A DNA stretch of 64,000 bases from Seiridium cupressi. Its lineage: Eukaryota > Ascomycota > Sordariomycetes > Amphisphaeriales > Sporocadaceae. How positions within the stretch are numbered: position 1 is the first letter of the stretch; every line of letters begins with the position of its first letter. Below, piece by piece: positions 50,935-61,930 of this stretch. Where the stretch lies: positions 248,001 through 312,000 of the forward strand of contig JARVKI010000001.1 of NCBI GenBank assembly GCA_036674765.1, in the 5' to 3' direction. The position numbers were made by a program, and so were the translations under genes. Below the pieces are notes generated by a model that saw only the letters and a list, made by a program, of their open reading frames with translations, had not been told where the DNA came from and made no database searches.

Positions 50935-53274
50935 GATCAATGGTAGTATAGCTACAAGCTCCAGCCCTTCAAATGCTCAGCGGCCTGGAGATGCGGGAGC
51001 CAGTGTGCTTGTGTGACTGAGGGCCTCGGCCATGATATAGCAGTACTCGCTTCCGTCGGCCGATCACAACCCGGGAAAACATTGCAACACCGGATGTCAA
51101 TTCCCGTCATGGCTCGATAGTTTATCTCGACCATGTGAGTGTCTAGATCAACGTTACATACGTACGACAGCAGCGTTGCGTCTCGTCGATGGGTCCACTC
51201 TCCACGCCCCAACTCCCTCCTCTCACGCCCTCACCTGCCGGCCCTTGTAGATCCTCTCACTCTGGGCTTCGTTCCTCTCCCGACATCGAACTAGCCCAGC
51301 GAGAACATGGCCGTGCAGCCAATCAGAGAGGTCAATCATTTCCAACGCTACGACCTATTCGGCTCTGTTCAGATAAACCCCATATTTTACCCACAAATAC
51401 CCCAGTCATAGCGATAACGCTGGTGGGGATATGTCTATGGTATGAACTATCCGTCGGTGCCACTATCGCTTGTGTGTGCGGGCAAGTGGTCTCTTGCCTA
51501 GTGGTTGAGAAAGGTCGTAGCATACCTAATGCATGTAAATGCAAGTGTAGCGCCGCTTGCTAGACCCCATAAATGCCCCTTACTATCAAGCCAAAGTCAA
51601 GACTCGAGCCTTTGGTCGCTCCAGGCAATTGGCACGTTCTTCGCTTGGACAGACACTTGACCGAATTCCTGGTCTTATTTCCCAGTCCGAGCAAAGCCCG
51701 TGGTTGGCATAACTTATCTATCAAACTATGATTCCTCGCTATATATAGCCAGACGGAAGCCAAGCTATGAGAAGCTAGCAATGATTAAACTTTTCTTCCA
51801 AGAATGACTTACAGGAGTGGTTATAGTGCTACATGGTGTGAAAACCACCCACGAACCCAGAAAATGTTTTGATACTCGAAGGGCTCTTTCGTTCTCGTCA
51901 GGGTCCCATACTATCTGCGCGACTTCCTGGGCCATGGCGCGTGCGGGAGATCCAATGAAACCGAACTTCTTGGAATCGCGCCTTATAAGGACTGTTTGCG
52001 CTTTAGCAACTTTGGTGCTCACTGTCGATGATTGTATATATCTGTCGCCAGATGGAGAAGAACTGTCACTCGGTCGTTGTGCTCGGTGGGAAGATGAATT
52101 TATGCCTCATCATTCTTCCACTGCTTCTATACAGCAGCTTTCGAGGAAGTAGCAGGACATCTATAGAGGAAAGCCCGTTCGCCGCATCTAAGTTCGAAGA
52201 CTGATCATTTTGGATGTAGGGAAACATGCCTGGCTTTTGATTTATTGATACTTGCGAAGAATGCACAGAAGTCGAAAGATATTGAAAGATATTATCACCA
52301 AAGAGTTATAGAAGTCTGCTGATACTTACTTCGTTCCGATGCGTATGATTCCGTTATGTCAATGGAATTGAGGCTGCTTAATTTCATGCCATTTACTGTG
52401 CAATTCATCCGGGCGAAGCGATTTTCATTTTGGTGGTCTACGACATGAGAAAACAGAGAAAGAGATGGAAAGCTAGATAAAGAGTAGAAACTGGCTTAGT
52501 ATAGAAATCTGAATTCCTAGAGGCATGTAGCCTGGGCAAGATCCAAATGAGCAAACAACCATAGGTGCAATGCAAGGCCCATCCCCGTCCGCTGTGGCCA
52601 GGACAAGCATCGCTGGGCGGGCTGTCCCGCCATGAAGCCTGCAATAGCCGGGGGTTCCACGCCAGCGGTAACGTCTTTAGCAAGGCACCACCATATCTAT
52701 TTACATGCCGTGTTGACATGCGAGACTCGCCATAATAATTTGTCCTTTGCTTCGCGGCTCACACCCCATCTCCATTGGCGGTCACAGGTCTCGCCCTCCA
52801 ATCATCCCGGCCAGCGGCCTGTCCTAGCAGGCGGGGTGCGTATCACCTGTCTGCCTGTGTGCACAGAACAAGGATAAGCGTGTGCCGCGATACCGCAAGA
52901 ACTTGCCAGACAATTGCCAGAGTTGCAACCATCAAGGGGATCCTGCGACGGGGCACTTGTCTACTACAGGTAAGGCTGCGAGCTGAGCATCCTTGCTTTT
53001 CAGTCGTGGGAACCAATCGCGATGTGTCGATATACGGTAATTTACTTTAGGTGCATGTCGTCTGACGGCGTCCCAGACTGTCGGGTCGAGGGCGGATTCC
53101 TCCAAGTTTCAGCACTCACCGCGCCGGGCTGAGAGGCGAACCTGCTTAACGTGGAGGATTGCAAAAACTCGCGGCACTTGAGCTTTCGTGAATTGAACAC
53201 ACCTTCCAATTGCAACTAATCAGGCCTTGTCATCCACGTTAGGAATCACGCGTAGCTGCAAGTAGTCCGTTTCG
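50935..53274. other. Intergenic region with no supported gene
   Basis: About 2.3 kb forming the divergent upstream region of the OPT gene (-) and the methyltransferase gene (+). The longest frames, such as 51189-51563 on the plus strand, have no recognisable motif. No RNA gene was seen. Confidence 0.4.
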
Positions 53275-54612
53275 ATGAATCCTCTACCAAGGCCATTTCA
53301 GAGCGCAGGCTATGCTCCGTTGCCGCAGCCACGCGAACACGGCGACGCGGACTTCACGGTAAGCAATTGATTCACACTCAAATCAATCACAAGACGCTGA
53401 GATGTTCCTAGAGACAACGTCAGACTGGGCATCCTGGCGCACATGTAGGCGCGGACATATCTATCTTGCCTGGCATTGTTGCGCCCGTGACATCTGGTCA
53501 CCTTGGCACACCTCTTACCTCAGTTCCCCCAATCGCCTTAGACAGCTATTTCTATACCGAGTCAAACAGCACGAATCCTGACCCCGAAGCGGTCAAGGAG
53601 AATGGCAGGACATACAATGGCTACAAGGACGGCCAGTACTGGCTCCCAAATGATGCCACCGAGCAGGATCGTCTGGATCTCCAACATGTCGCCTGGCGCT
53701 GCTACATGAGAGGTGATCTTCATTGGGCACCTATGATTGAGCCCAGGTATGTGCTGGATGTGGGAACCGGGACCGGCATATGGGCCTTAGCGTTCGCGGA
53801 CAAGTACCCTACGGCCAAGGTCATCGGAACTGATTTGAGTCGTATACAACCATGGGGAAGACATCCATATGTTGAGTGGGTACAGGCAGATGCAGAGGAC
53901 GACTGGGCATACCTCCCTGGTCGCTTCGATTACGTCCATTTTCGCATGATGATGACCTGTTTTCAAGATCCGAAAACCGTGATGAGACGAGCCTACGAAC
54001 ATCTTTGCCCAGGAGGTTGGATTGAGTATCAAGATGGAGGCGCAGATGTTTATTGCCATGACACAAGTTCGCTGGGAACATCGATACACCGTTGGCTGTT
54101 TATGCTAAAACAGGGCGCCAAACGGTTAGGTAAGTTGGACAAGACCCTCGGTCGCTTGAGCAGCCTGGTAGGCCCTTGCTCGCCATCTCGATTAGCTAAC
54201 AATTTGGAACGGCAGGCCGAGATCTAGAAGCACCGCAGTACTACAAGCAATGGCTCCAGGACGTAGGGTTTATTGATATCAAGGAAACAATCATCCAGGT
54301 ACCTGGTAACCCGTGGCCTGATGATGCTGACCTGAAAGACGTCGGTAAATGGGCACTTGCAGACACAAATCAAGGCATTGAGGGCCTCTCATTAAGAATT
54401 CTCGCCAACGGGCTCGGAATGCCAGTATCGGAGATCTTGCAGCTGGTAGCACAAGTCAAGACGGACATGAGCGACACACGGCATCGTTTCTACTGGACGA
54501 TGTGAGTTACTCCGAGGCAACTATGAAAGTATGCTGACAGTGCTATAGGCGTGTTGTCTATGGGCGAAAACCCCGTGATGCGCTCAACCGGGAACGATCC
54601 CATGGAGGATGA
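53275..54612 (+). CDS. LaeA-like SAM-dependent methyltransferase
   Basis: Four exons: 53275-53358, 53412-54129, 54216-54501 and 54549-54612; introns of 53, 86 and 47 bp; 383 aa from MNPLPRPFQSAG. Exon 1 is short and was found from its GTAAGC donor. A class-I Rossmann methyltransferase core is evident. It starts with YKDGQYWLPNDATEQDRLDL, a typical fungal LaeA/TAM-domain lead-in. Motif I follows as VLDVGTGTGIWALAFADKYP with an acidic motif-II end VIGTDLS, then WVQADAEDDW and FDYVHFRMM, and LCPGGWIEYQD as the post-motif. The final exon supplies MRVVYGRKP, the usual family ending. Members include the secondary-metabolism regulator LaeA, but most paralogues have unknown substrates. It converges on the RING gene, with only 86 bp between stop codons. 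Confidence 0.9.
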
Positions 54613-54698
54613 CTTATGCATGACAGTTCCCGACAGCTTCCTTAACTCTCGATGGGTCATAAGCCTTACAGCTGCCCTAACAGACCAAATCTGAGCCA

Positions 54699-55437
54699 TC
54701 AGACGAGCTGTCTGTTAAGAACTGTTGTCGAGGTCCCAGCAGGTCTAGGCAGTGCTGCAATGGTTGCCGAAACGGAAAGGTCAATGCGACTAAAGGAAGG
54801 TCATGTCAGCTCATGTTATTTGTATGCCATAAAGAAACACCTGCCATAATGGACAAGTTACACCAAAATCTCTAAGCCATTGATCGATACACTGAGGATG
54901 GTAGAGGTGGCCGCAAGGCAGCTTGCGCAGGTGGGTGCGGTCAAAGAAGTCCTCCATACAAATAGGACATGACGGGTCTCCATGCGTGAGCTCGGCATTG
55001 GGTTTCTGGAGACGTGGTACAGGCCGCTTCGGAATTGGAACCCTCCACTGTCCAAGTGCTTCGTTGATGCGTGTTCGGATGCTCCGCTTATCTGCGGCCT
55101 CGCCCGCATGTTGATGTTCATGAACAACATCTTCTGGAATTGTGTCCAACCTGCCATTTAATGGGCGTGTGCTGACTTCGCGTTCATTGGTCTGAGGATT
55201 ACGCCTGGCGTTGTATTTTATCATCGGGATAGAGTCGATGACCTCGTTAGCTAGTCCACGACCTCTCAGTGACAATCTTGTCCGAGCTGCGACCTCCTGC
55301 AGTGCCGCCAATGTATCCGTTTTCCTCAAGATGCAGACACCAATGAGAATGACTACTGCCATGACAATGCAGAGGACTGTAGAGATGGTCGGTGCATTGT
55401 CGTTTAGCTTCGAGGAATCTGGCTTAGCACCCGCCAT
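54699..55437 (-). CDS. Membrane-anchored RING-H2 E3 ubiquitin ligase
   Basis: Two exons: 55437-54845 and 54789-54699, about 227 aa. One transmembrane helix near the N-terminus (TISTVLCIVMAVVILIGVCI) is followed by a cytosolic region with RTRLSLRGRGLANEVIDSIP, a fungal ATL/Pep-type block. The RING-H2 finger is near the C-terminus: CPICMEDFF, CGHLYHPQC, then CPLC. The last zinc Cys is encoded across the splice junction. Unspliced, the frame reads CPLW and ends with an unrelated tail. Splicing a 55-bp intron that starts GCAGGT and ends TTTAG (branch CTGAC) gives CPLCRIDL, the family consensus. The donor is therefore GC, not GT. The ligase probably works at the vacuolar, endosomal or ER membrane; its substrate is unknown. 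Confidence 0.87.
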
Positions 55438-57144
55438 AAGGTCAACTTGCTATGGTTGATTGCAAACTAATTCGGCGCAGCTGCTGAGAGAGTATCCTGC
55501 AGACGGGAACCTCCTTCGCTGTTTATTGGGCCTGGGATGATCCAACGGTGCACTAGAGGCAGCGGGATGCGAGTTCTATAAGATCGCCATTGCTGGAGGT
55601 TTTGTGAAGTGTAAATATATCAAGGCGGGTATCTGTCGAAACGGAAGTTGCATCGTATATACGTCTTCCACGAGAGTGCTCGAGAGTTCATAATAATAAC
55701 ATTCTTATGCTTGTTGTAAATTTGTAGCAAACGCTTGGGTTTGAGCATGGCATCGCACAGCATCAAGAGCGGGATGATCTCATTCGCTAAACACCGCAGG
55801 CGGTAACATAGGCGAAAGTAACGACCGAATGGGTTTCTGGCTCGCTTGAGCATCTCCTCGGGCACCTGCTTGTGAGACATAGGCTCAAGATTCGGCATTG
55901 ACTGCCGCCGGCGTAATTCTGCCCCCTGAATTTAGGTAAGTTTCGCGTAACTAATAGCCCAAAGAGGTAAGAGCCACTGGAAGGGACCTGAAGATGCCCA
56001 TGCGGGCGGCCTCAAATACTGTGACACAAAGCATTCTAGGGCCATTTAGCTTCCAAGCAGCCTGTACAACGGCATACACGTTGTTTGGTAGGGCGGCTGA
56101 CATTTTCTCACAGTTTGGTGCGACCCGGGTCAGGATGTTACGCTGCAGTCACAGAAATCTCTCAGCGACTAAGAGCCTCCGGGTTACCGAATCAGACTGA
56201 TCCGTGTCTGACATGACAGGGTTTGCATCCGGCGGCAATGTGTATTCAACGACTCCTTCTGTCATCACCACCGTCGAAATGCCTCATCACTAATGTATAG
56301 CCCCTTTCATTGCCGGTCTGGTTGTGTGTGCACAACGTGCTAACTAGTCTAGCATGTCCACTGACTAGACTGTCCCTGCCTACATGTAGTCATAGCTGTT
56401 GGACATCTCAACCCACTAGAACAGCTGCATCCATGTCCTAGGCGTGTCTTATTATGTCAATCCATATAAGCCCTGCTTGTCGTTTACAACTTCAAAACTA
56501 TGAGCGACCGACTCAGAGCTTGCACGTCAAAGATCTACTCCCAAAAATACCCTCATATTAGGATTCTACACAGCGGACAGCCATTGATGAATCAATGACC
56601 CGTTCACCACGAGTCCGGAGTCCTCGATAATTATACGTCGTTAGAAGGCCGCTTTCAAACAAAATTTCTCAAATACGCCTACTACCTACATTAGACTTTA
56701 GCATGGCCAAGGGGTTTTAAAGTCGAGGTTGACGGCAGGTCCCCACTACGAGCTATGAACGTTGAACCGTTAATCTAACATGGGTATTCAATTCAAAACG
56801 ATCACCCACGAGAATGCCGCCAAGGAACGGCCTACCTTCGGATCATGATGATCCGGCGCGCTCCATTGTTTAAGGTGAGCATACATACAGCAAGTCAACG
56901 CTGCCCTCCACCCTGCCGTCTGCCGCATAGCGTTTTCGACATGAGAATGCGCTAACCTAATACCTACCAGGTACGTACTGTCGTCATTGAGCAAGCGAAG
57001 GATGGATGGAAGCGTGGTCCGTGACCTGGGATCTCGCCTGCACTGACACAAGTGGTCTCAGCGATAAGTCGCACTGCCAACGTTTCCCGTCCAAAACTTC
57101 GTCTGAAGCACTTTATTCAACTTTGCACAAAAACACCAGCGAAC
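55438..57144. other. Intergenic region with no supported gene
   Basis: Divergent upstream regions of the RING gene (-) and the P450 gene (+). A 92-codon minus-strand frame from an ATG at 55898 (MPNLEPMSHKQVPEE) is the only long frame. It is basic and lacks a recognisable domain, so it is left uncalled. Confidence 0.4.
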
Positions 57145-58887
57145 ATGGATGCCCTGTTGCGGCCCGCTGTCTTGGCGCCGTCGCTGTTTGTCGTCGGATG
57201 GCTCATATATCAGCTCCTCCGGCCATCGAAGTTGCCACAACTGCCGGTCGTGGGAGCCCGACCCGGCGAATGGTTCTCGCTTTTCCGCGCGAGATGGCGA
57301 AACGCAAGAGACATGCGGGATGCAACCCTTGTAGCGTACAAACAGTACCGAAACCGAACATGTATTATGCCCATCGCTGGAGGGAACGACAACGTCGTCT
57401 TGCCTGTTCATGAGTTTCAATGGCTCATTGACCAGCCCGACTCGGTACTCAGCAGTAAGCAACTTTCGGCGCCACTGTATACTTTCTATAGACTGTTTTT
57501 ACCTCTAATTAGCCCAAGCTTTCTCCTTTTTTATTCTCTTTCATATTAGCTTTTGAAGTATGAGTTTTAAATCTTGATAATGTGCCAAGCATAGTTGATA
57601 AAACGCAGTCTGCTAACTCCGAGTATTGTAGTGCATGCGTCGACCAACGACGATCTCCAGCTGAAGCATACCATTGTTGATCCGCAATGGGTCATTGAAA
57701 ACCCCGTTCATCACCATCTTATTTCTACGACCCTAACCAGGGAAACCGGAAACCTCATCCCTAGTCTTCACGATGAATTACGCCACAGCCTCGATGAGCT
57801 TTGGGGCAAGGACACGCTCGAGTATAAGGAGATTGTTGTTTGGGACGTGATGCAACGTGTAATTGGTCAAGTCACCAATCGCGTCTTTGTCGGCTTACCA
57901 ATGTGTCGAGACGTGGAGCTTCTTAAGACTGGTATATCTTGTGCTCAGGATATCCCATTGACAGCAACGCTACTTCGCTTTGTCTGGGGACCACTTCGCC
58001 CGCTAATTGGGCTTGTCATTACCCTGCCCTCTCGAATTCACACGAATCGTTTCTATCGAATTCTAAAACCCGAAATTGAACGGCGCTTAAAGGCTTACGA
58101 TGCCCAGCATGTAAACCCCGAGGCTAAAGCTTCAAGCGAAGAGCCCAATGACTTTTTGCAGTGGTCAATCCATCAAGCAAAAGCCTCTGGAGATCCATAC
58201 ATGTGGAAGCCCTTTACTCTAGCAGGCCGGATCATGTTGTTGAACTTTGCCTCCATTCACACTTCGTCGTTCGCTATTACGCATGTGCTCCTGGACCTAG
58301 CTTGTTCCAAGCCGGAATACATCGATGAGTTACGGGAAGAGATCCAGGAAGTCCTTGCGGCTCACAATGGGCAGTGGAATAAGCGGGCATTGGCCGCAAT
58401 GTCCAAGTTAGATAGCACCATGAGAGAGTCTCAGCGTCTCAACTCATTCGTAACACTCGCGACGAGTCGAACTGTTGTTGCACCGAATGGCATCAAGACC
58501 CCGTCAGGTGTACATGTACCTCGAGGTGCGAGAGTCTGCGCTCAGAGCTACCCCGTTTTCCACGACCCCGATCTATATTCTCATCCATATGAGTTCCAAC
58601 CATTCCGATTCGCGGAGAAGCGGACTAGCGGCGGCGAGGGCACATATATCGAGAAAGCGCGTCAAGCGTGGGCGACGACAAGCACCGAGTACACGGCTTT
58701 TGGCCACGGAAGACATGCCTGCCCTGGCAGGTTTTTTGCCTCGAGTGAGCTGAAGCTCATGCTAGCCTACATTCTTATGAATTTCGATCTTGAGATGCAG
58801 GAGAAGCGACCAGATAACATGTGGTTCGGTATGAACAGAATGCCGCCAATGAAAGCTACGTTGAGGATCAAGAGGAGGGTCGACTAA
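57145..58887 (+). CDS. Fungal cytochrome P450 monooxygenase
   Basis: Two exons (57145-57454 and 57632-58887) around a 177-bp intron with GTAAGC donor, GCTAAC branch and TGTAG acceptor; 521 aa from MDALLRPAVLAPS. An N-terminal hydrophobic anchor (LAPSLFVVGWLIYQLL) precedes the Pro-rich hinge KLPQLPVVGARPGEW. The K-helix ExxR is ESQR, the PERF-like block is FQPFRFAEKR, and the heme loop FGHGRHACPGRFFA begins near residue 460 with axial Cys about 467. The I-helix oxygen-binding motif is unusual (NFASIHTSS in place of the A/GGxxT pattern). The sequence style resembles the ent-kaurene-oxidase-like CYP503/CYP68 clans of fungal secondary metabolism, ER-anchored. Substrate and cluster membership cannot be deduced; no synthase gene is nearby. 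Confidence 0.92.
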
Positions 58888-59790
58888 AGGAGGTTGAACC
58901 ATTTGTGTTCCTTTTATAATACATGAGTATGGTCCTCTTGATGATATAATTAGCAGGTTAAGAGAGTCTCCAGGTGTCTTGAAATCCCTGCGATGACGAC
59001 TGTCGAAAGCTACTTGTAGCATGTTATGGTCAGATCATGTGGATTTTCCGTTGGCAGAGCATGCAAGTCAGCGCGCCACCGCCTAAAAAGCAATGAGGTC
59101 TCATTCGGTGATTCTTGACTTAATCAGGAGCTAGCGACCTTCGAGGTGGCAGGTTAAGTTGCGATATCATTGAGTGGCAAAGGGCCAATTTGAGAGCAAC
59201 AGTATCTATCATGTTCAAAGTAAAAGCGATCTGCCGGCCACTTCGTGAAATGGAATCAGAGTGAATAAGCTCAGTAGGCTTCGAAGACCTGGGTGCACTC
59301 CGGGACGAGATTCAAGCCTATGCCCTCCCACTCTGGACTTGAAACAATTAGATGCAGCCTCCGGATCAAGACCGCTCCTTTACCTGTGGGTCTGGAGGCT
59401 CACTTGCCCCGAGCCGGCAATTCGCCTTGCTTGGCGGCAGATCATACATACGGTTATGGAGGCTGTGCGCCGCGCAGGCCAGAAATAGCCTCGCCAAGGC
59501 GATCTGGCACTATAAACACCACTAAAAACCTCCGTTCGATCTCGAAGGATTCAAAGTGTGTCATGGGGGCGCAGTTCAAAACCAGCCGCACGGGAAGTCC
59601 TTAAGACTGTTGTCTCCTTCCCTTGTGCACAAAACGAGGGTTTGAATCTACTCAATTCTGCCGACTTTGGTTTGCAATCACGAGATTTCGCTTTCCCAAC
59701 ACCGTTGCTGGTTCGTCCGCCAACCTACGGGCACCCTCTAGTGCCACTATATACCATCACCAGTCCGCCTAAAGCTGTCACGTTTCCACC
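58888..59790. other. Intergenic region with no supported gene
   Basis: 3' flank of the P450 gene and upstream region of the membrane protein gene. Several short frames run through it without motif support. No tRNA cloverleaf was recognised by eye. Confidence 0.4.
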
Positions 59791-60261
59791 ATGTCCACTT
59801 CCGACTCCTTCCAAGACAACTACAATAGCGCCCAAACGACTGTTAAAACCGTATCGGTTGGAGTAATCGTCGCCATTGTCGTTGTTGTGCTCGCTTGTCT
59901 TGGATCTGTCATTGCCGCCTTCTGCCTCTGGAATCGGAAAAAGAAGAGGCGCGCCGCGAGAAATGCTGCGTTCGAACCCATGAACAGCGTCAGTGCCTAT
60001 CAGTACGGCAATGACCTTGACAGAAGTTCCATGGGGAACGATAGGAATCAGGGAGCTGCAGCCTCGGCGTTTCCCCCGTCACCATACTCCGGACAGACTG
60101 AGCTGCACGGCAGCAACGTGAAACCCAGATACGAGATGCCTTACACACCAGCTCCGTACCCCGAGGCTCCCAACAACGAAGTACGGCACGAGAAGCCTTA
60201 CGACAACGGACACGCCGAACTTGGTGGAAAGCCTTCGACAAGAAGCGAATTACAGGCATAG
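59791..60261 (+). CDS. Small single-pass membrane protein
   Basis: 156 aa from an ATG in good context (ACCATGTCC). A short 20-residue extracellular or lumenal N-terminus (Ser/Thr-rich) is followed by a single transmembrane helix (VGVIVAIVVVVLACLGSVIA, roughly residues 23-47). A stop-transfer cluster RKKKRRAARN then leads into a 100-residue cytosolic tail rich in Pro, Tyr, Ser and Asn, with repeated PY-type elements (PPSPYSG, TPAPYPEAP). This is the layout of the transmembrane and tail portion of fungal WSC/MID2-like or mucin-like sensors without their ectodomain, so it may be a truncated relative or a distinct small family. No catalytic motif is present; function is unknown. Confidence 0.65.
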   Translation: MSTSDSFQDNYNSAQTTVKTVSVGVIVAIVVVVLACLGSVIAAFCLWNRKKKRRAARNAAFEPMNSVSAYQYGNDLDRSSMGNDRNQGAAASAFPPSPYSGQTELHGSNVKPRYEMPYTPAPYPEAPNNEVRHEKPYDNGHAELGGKPSTRSELQA

Positions 60262-61214
60262 TCTTCGCATTTTCGAGATGTTAGACGTTATATGGCTTGC
60301 GCAAGCCTATGTTGGTCAAGGATGTCTGAGGTAGACCAACACGTGTCGAGGTAACAAAGACAAAGACTATGGATTATGAAAATTATTACAAAGTCGGAGA
60401 GCTATCCCACAGACCGTAGCAGAGCTGTAAACTCGAACGATCACGTGGTCAATTTCATCAGAAATTTGGCTCTAGGTATTGCCTACCGTATGATATATGG
60501 TGGGACGACCGAGGAAGTTGCCTTAAGGTATAGCTATGGGTCAAGCTAAACGCGCATATTGTTATGTTTTGTCGGAACTTCTATTGCGATATTGATGATC
60601 CACGGTTCAACTCAATCGCAACCATGGGAAACACGATGCTGGCTCGGGAAATACCTTGGAACAAGAAGAAGCGGGCGACGTCCAGAAAAGCTTGTTTGAT
60701 ACAAACCTGTTAGTGACCCGCTCACATATTTTAGGTGGCCAGCTTGTACAGTTATAAGGCACAATTACGATATGATATCCAATGTAACATTACTTTAGTC
60801 GTAAGTTGTCTTACTCTTACCCACATAATTCTATGTTTGTACTGCACTGCTCTAAATATCTTGTAAGTTAATGTTCTTATCCAAAGGTTTCCCTGAAAGT
60901 GTTATTTGTGGATAGGCTTCATTTCAGGCATCACTCTGGTTTGAATTTGCAGGACCATTCCATGTGATATGAAACGTGATAACATGAGATTATCTAAGCG
61001 CTTTTTTTGAGACGACTGAGATGACAAGTATGCTTCGATTTGATCGCTAAAAAGTTTGTTACCATTAGGAACTGGGTGTATAGCCATTTGTCTCATCTCT
61101 ACGCCGAGAGATCTTTCCTCGATACGAGCCTGCCCATCATTATGCGTTAGCAGATGGTTGAATACCGGAGAGTTCACGAGATTCTCGCAATTATGAAAAG
61201 CTGTGGTTTGAGCC
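60262..61214. other. AT-rich intergenic region
   Basis: Between the membrane protein and the FAD-monooxygenase stub. The 107-codon minus-strand frame at 61225-60902 overlaps the end of the stub in another frame, begins with TTG and shows no domain. Not called. Confidence 0.4.
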
Positions 61215-61646
61215 TTAGATATCAACTTCTTGGCCCCTTTCTATGACGTCGTTGTCATACTCTGCGAGGACCTCGTCTAGAGACTTGTAGCCGTCTCGCA
61301 CGCCCCAGGACAGCGGGACGCCCCAATTGCGGCCCTGTGGCTCTGTCTCGCGGTCCACAATCATGAACGGGCCGTTGTTCTGTCAGATATGTCAAGTTTT
61401 AAACATAAAACATGCATGCCTCTCAATGCTTAGAAGCTTGCTTCCTGGGTTCATTACTGCAGGCGTGAGACAGAGGCTCAAAAAGCACGAATGACAAACC
61501 TTCTTCAATACGTGGGCAGGGGAGAGCCCGGCTAGGCCTGCATCATACCATTAACTCTAGGGTGTATGTATACATTCAAGGTAGCTAGAAACTATACCTC
61601 CACCAATTATCAAGATGTGAAGTGACTTGACATTTTCGGGAAACAT
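61215..61646 (-). pseudogene. N-terminal stub of an FAD-dependent monooxygenase
   Basis: Three exons (61646-61598, 61537-61500, 61379-61215) with introns of 60 and 120 bp that all keep frame, giving only 83 residues. The assembled N-terminus has the Rossmann FAD fingerprint ILIIGGGLAGLS, then VLKKNNGPFMIVDRE (end of the second strand, acidic ribose-binding residue) and GRNWGVPLSWG, as in fungal PHBH-type salicylate/aromatic hydroxylases and meroterpenoid FMOs. Known members are about 400-450 aa. Here the frame ends with TAA after GQEVDI and no later part (GD motif, substrate domain) is visible on either side. It is therefore a truncated relic with preserved splice sites, or much less likely a tiny expressed protein. 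Confidence 0.7.
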
Positions 61647-61930
61647 TGTAGACAGGATCGTCCGTCTGCCGGTACCAATATAAGGTGAAAATGATCTTGG
61701 AGGAAAGGCCAATGCAGCATTGATTGGGATATTGTTTTATTCTACCTTCTCTAATTTGCACTATGATATGTTACCGGAACGTTGATGGGGGGAACCCCGC
61801 CCACGAGGCGCGGTTGAAATGCCAGTGCGGACGGACCCGAACCATGACGTTGAGCTATGATGGTGATGTTTGAGCGGTCCACCTATACATTGTTTCTCCG
61901 CTCTTATGTGACTTTGATAGGAATCATTCA

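Noticed and set aside
59080..59200. Possible tRNA-like sequence
   Set aside because: No complete cloverleaf with A and B boxes could be folded by eye.
60902..61225. 107-codon minus-strand frame after the FAD-monooxygenase stub, considered as its continuation by a one-base shift
   Set aside because: Sequence does not resemble the middle of FAD monooxygenases and starts with TTG.
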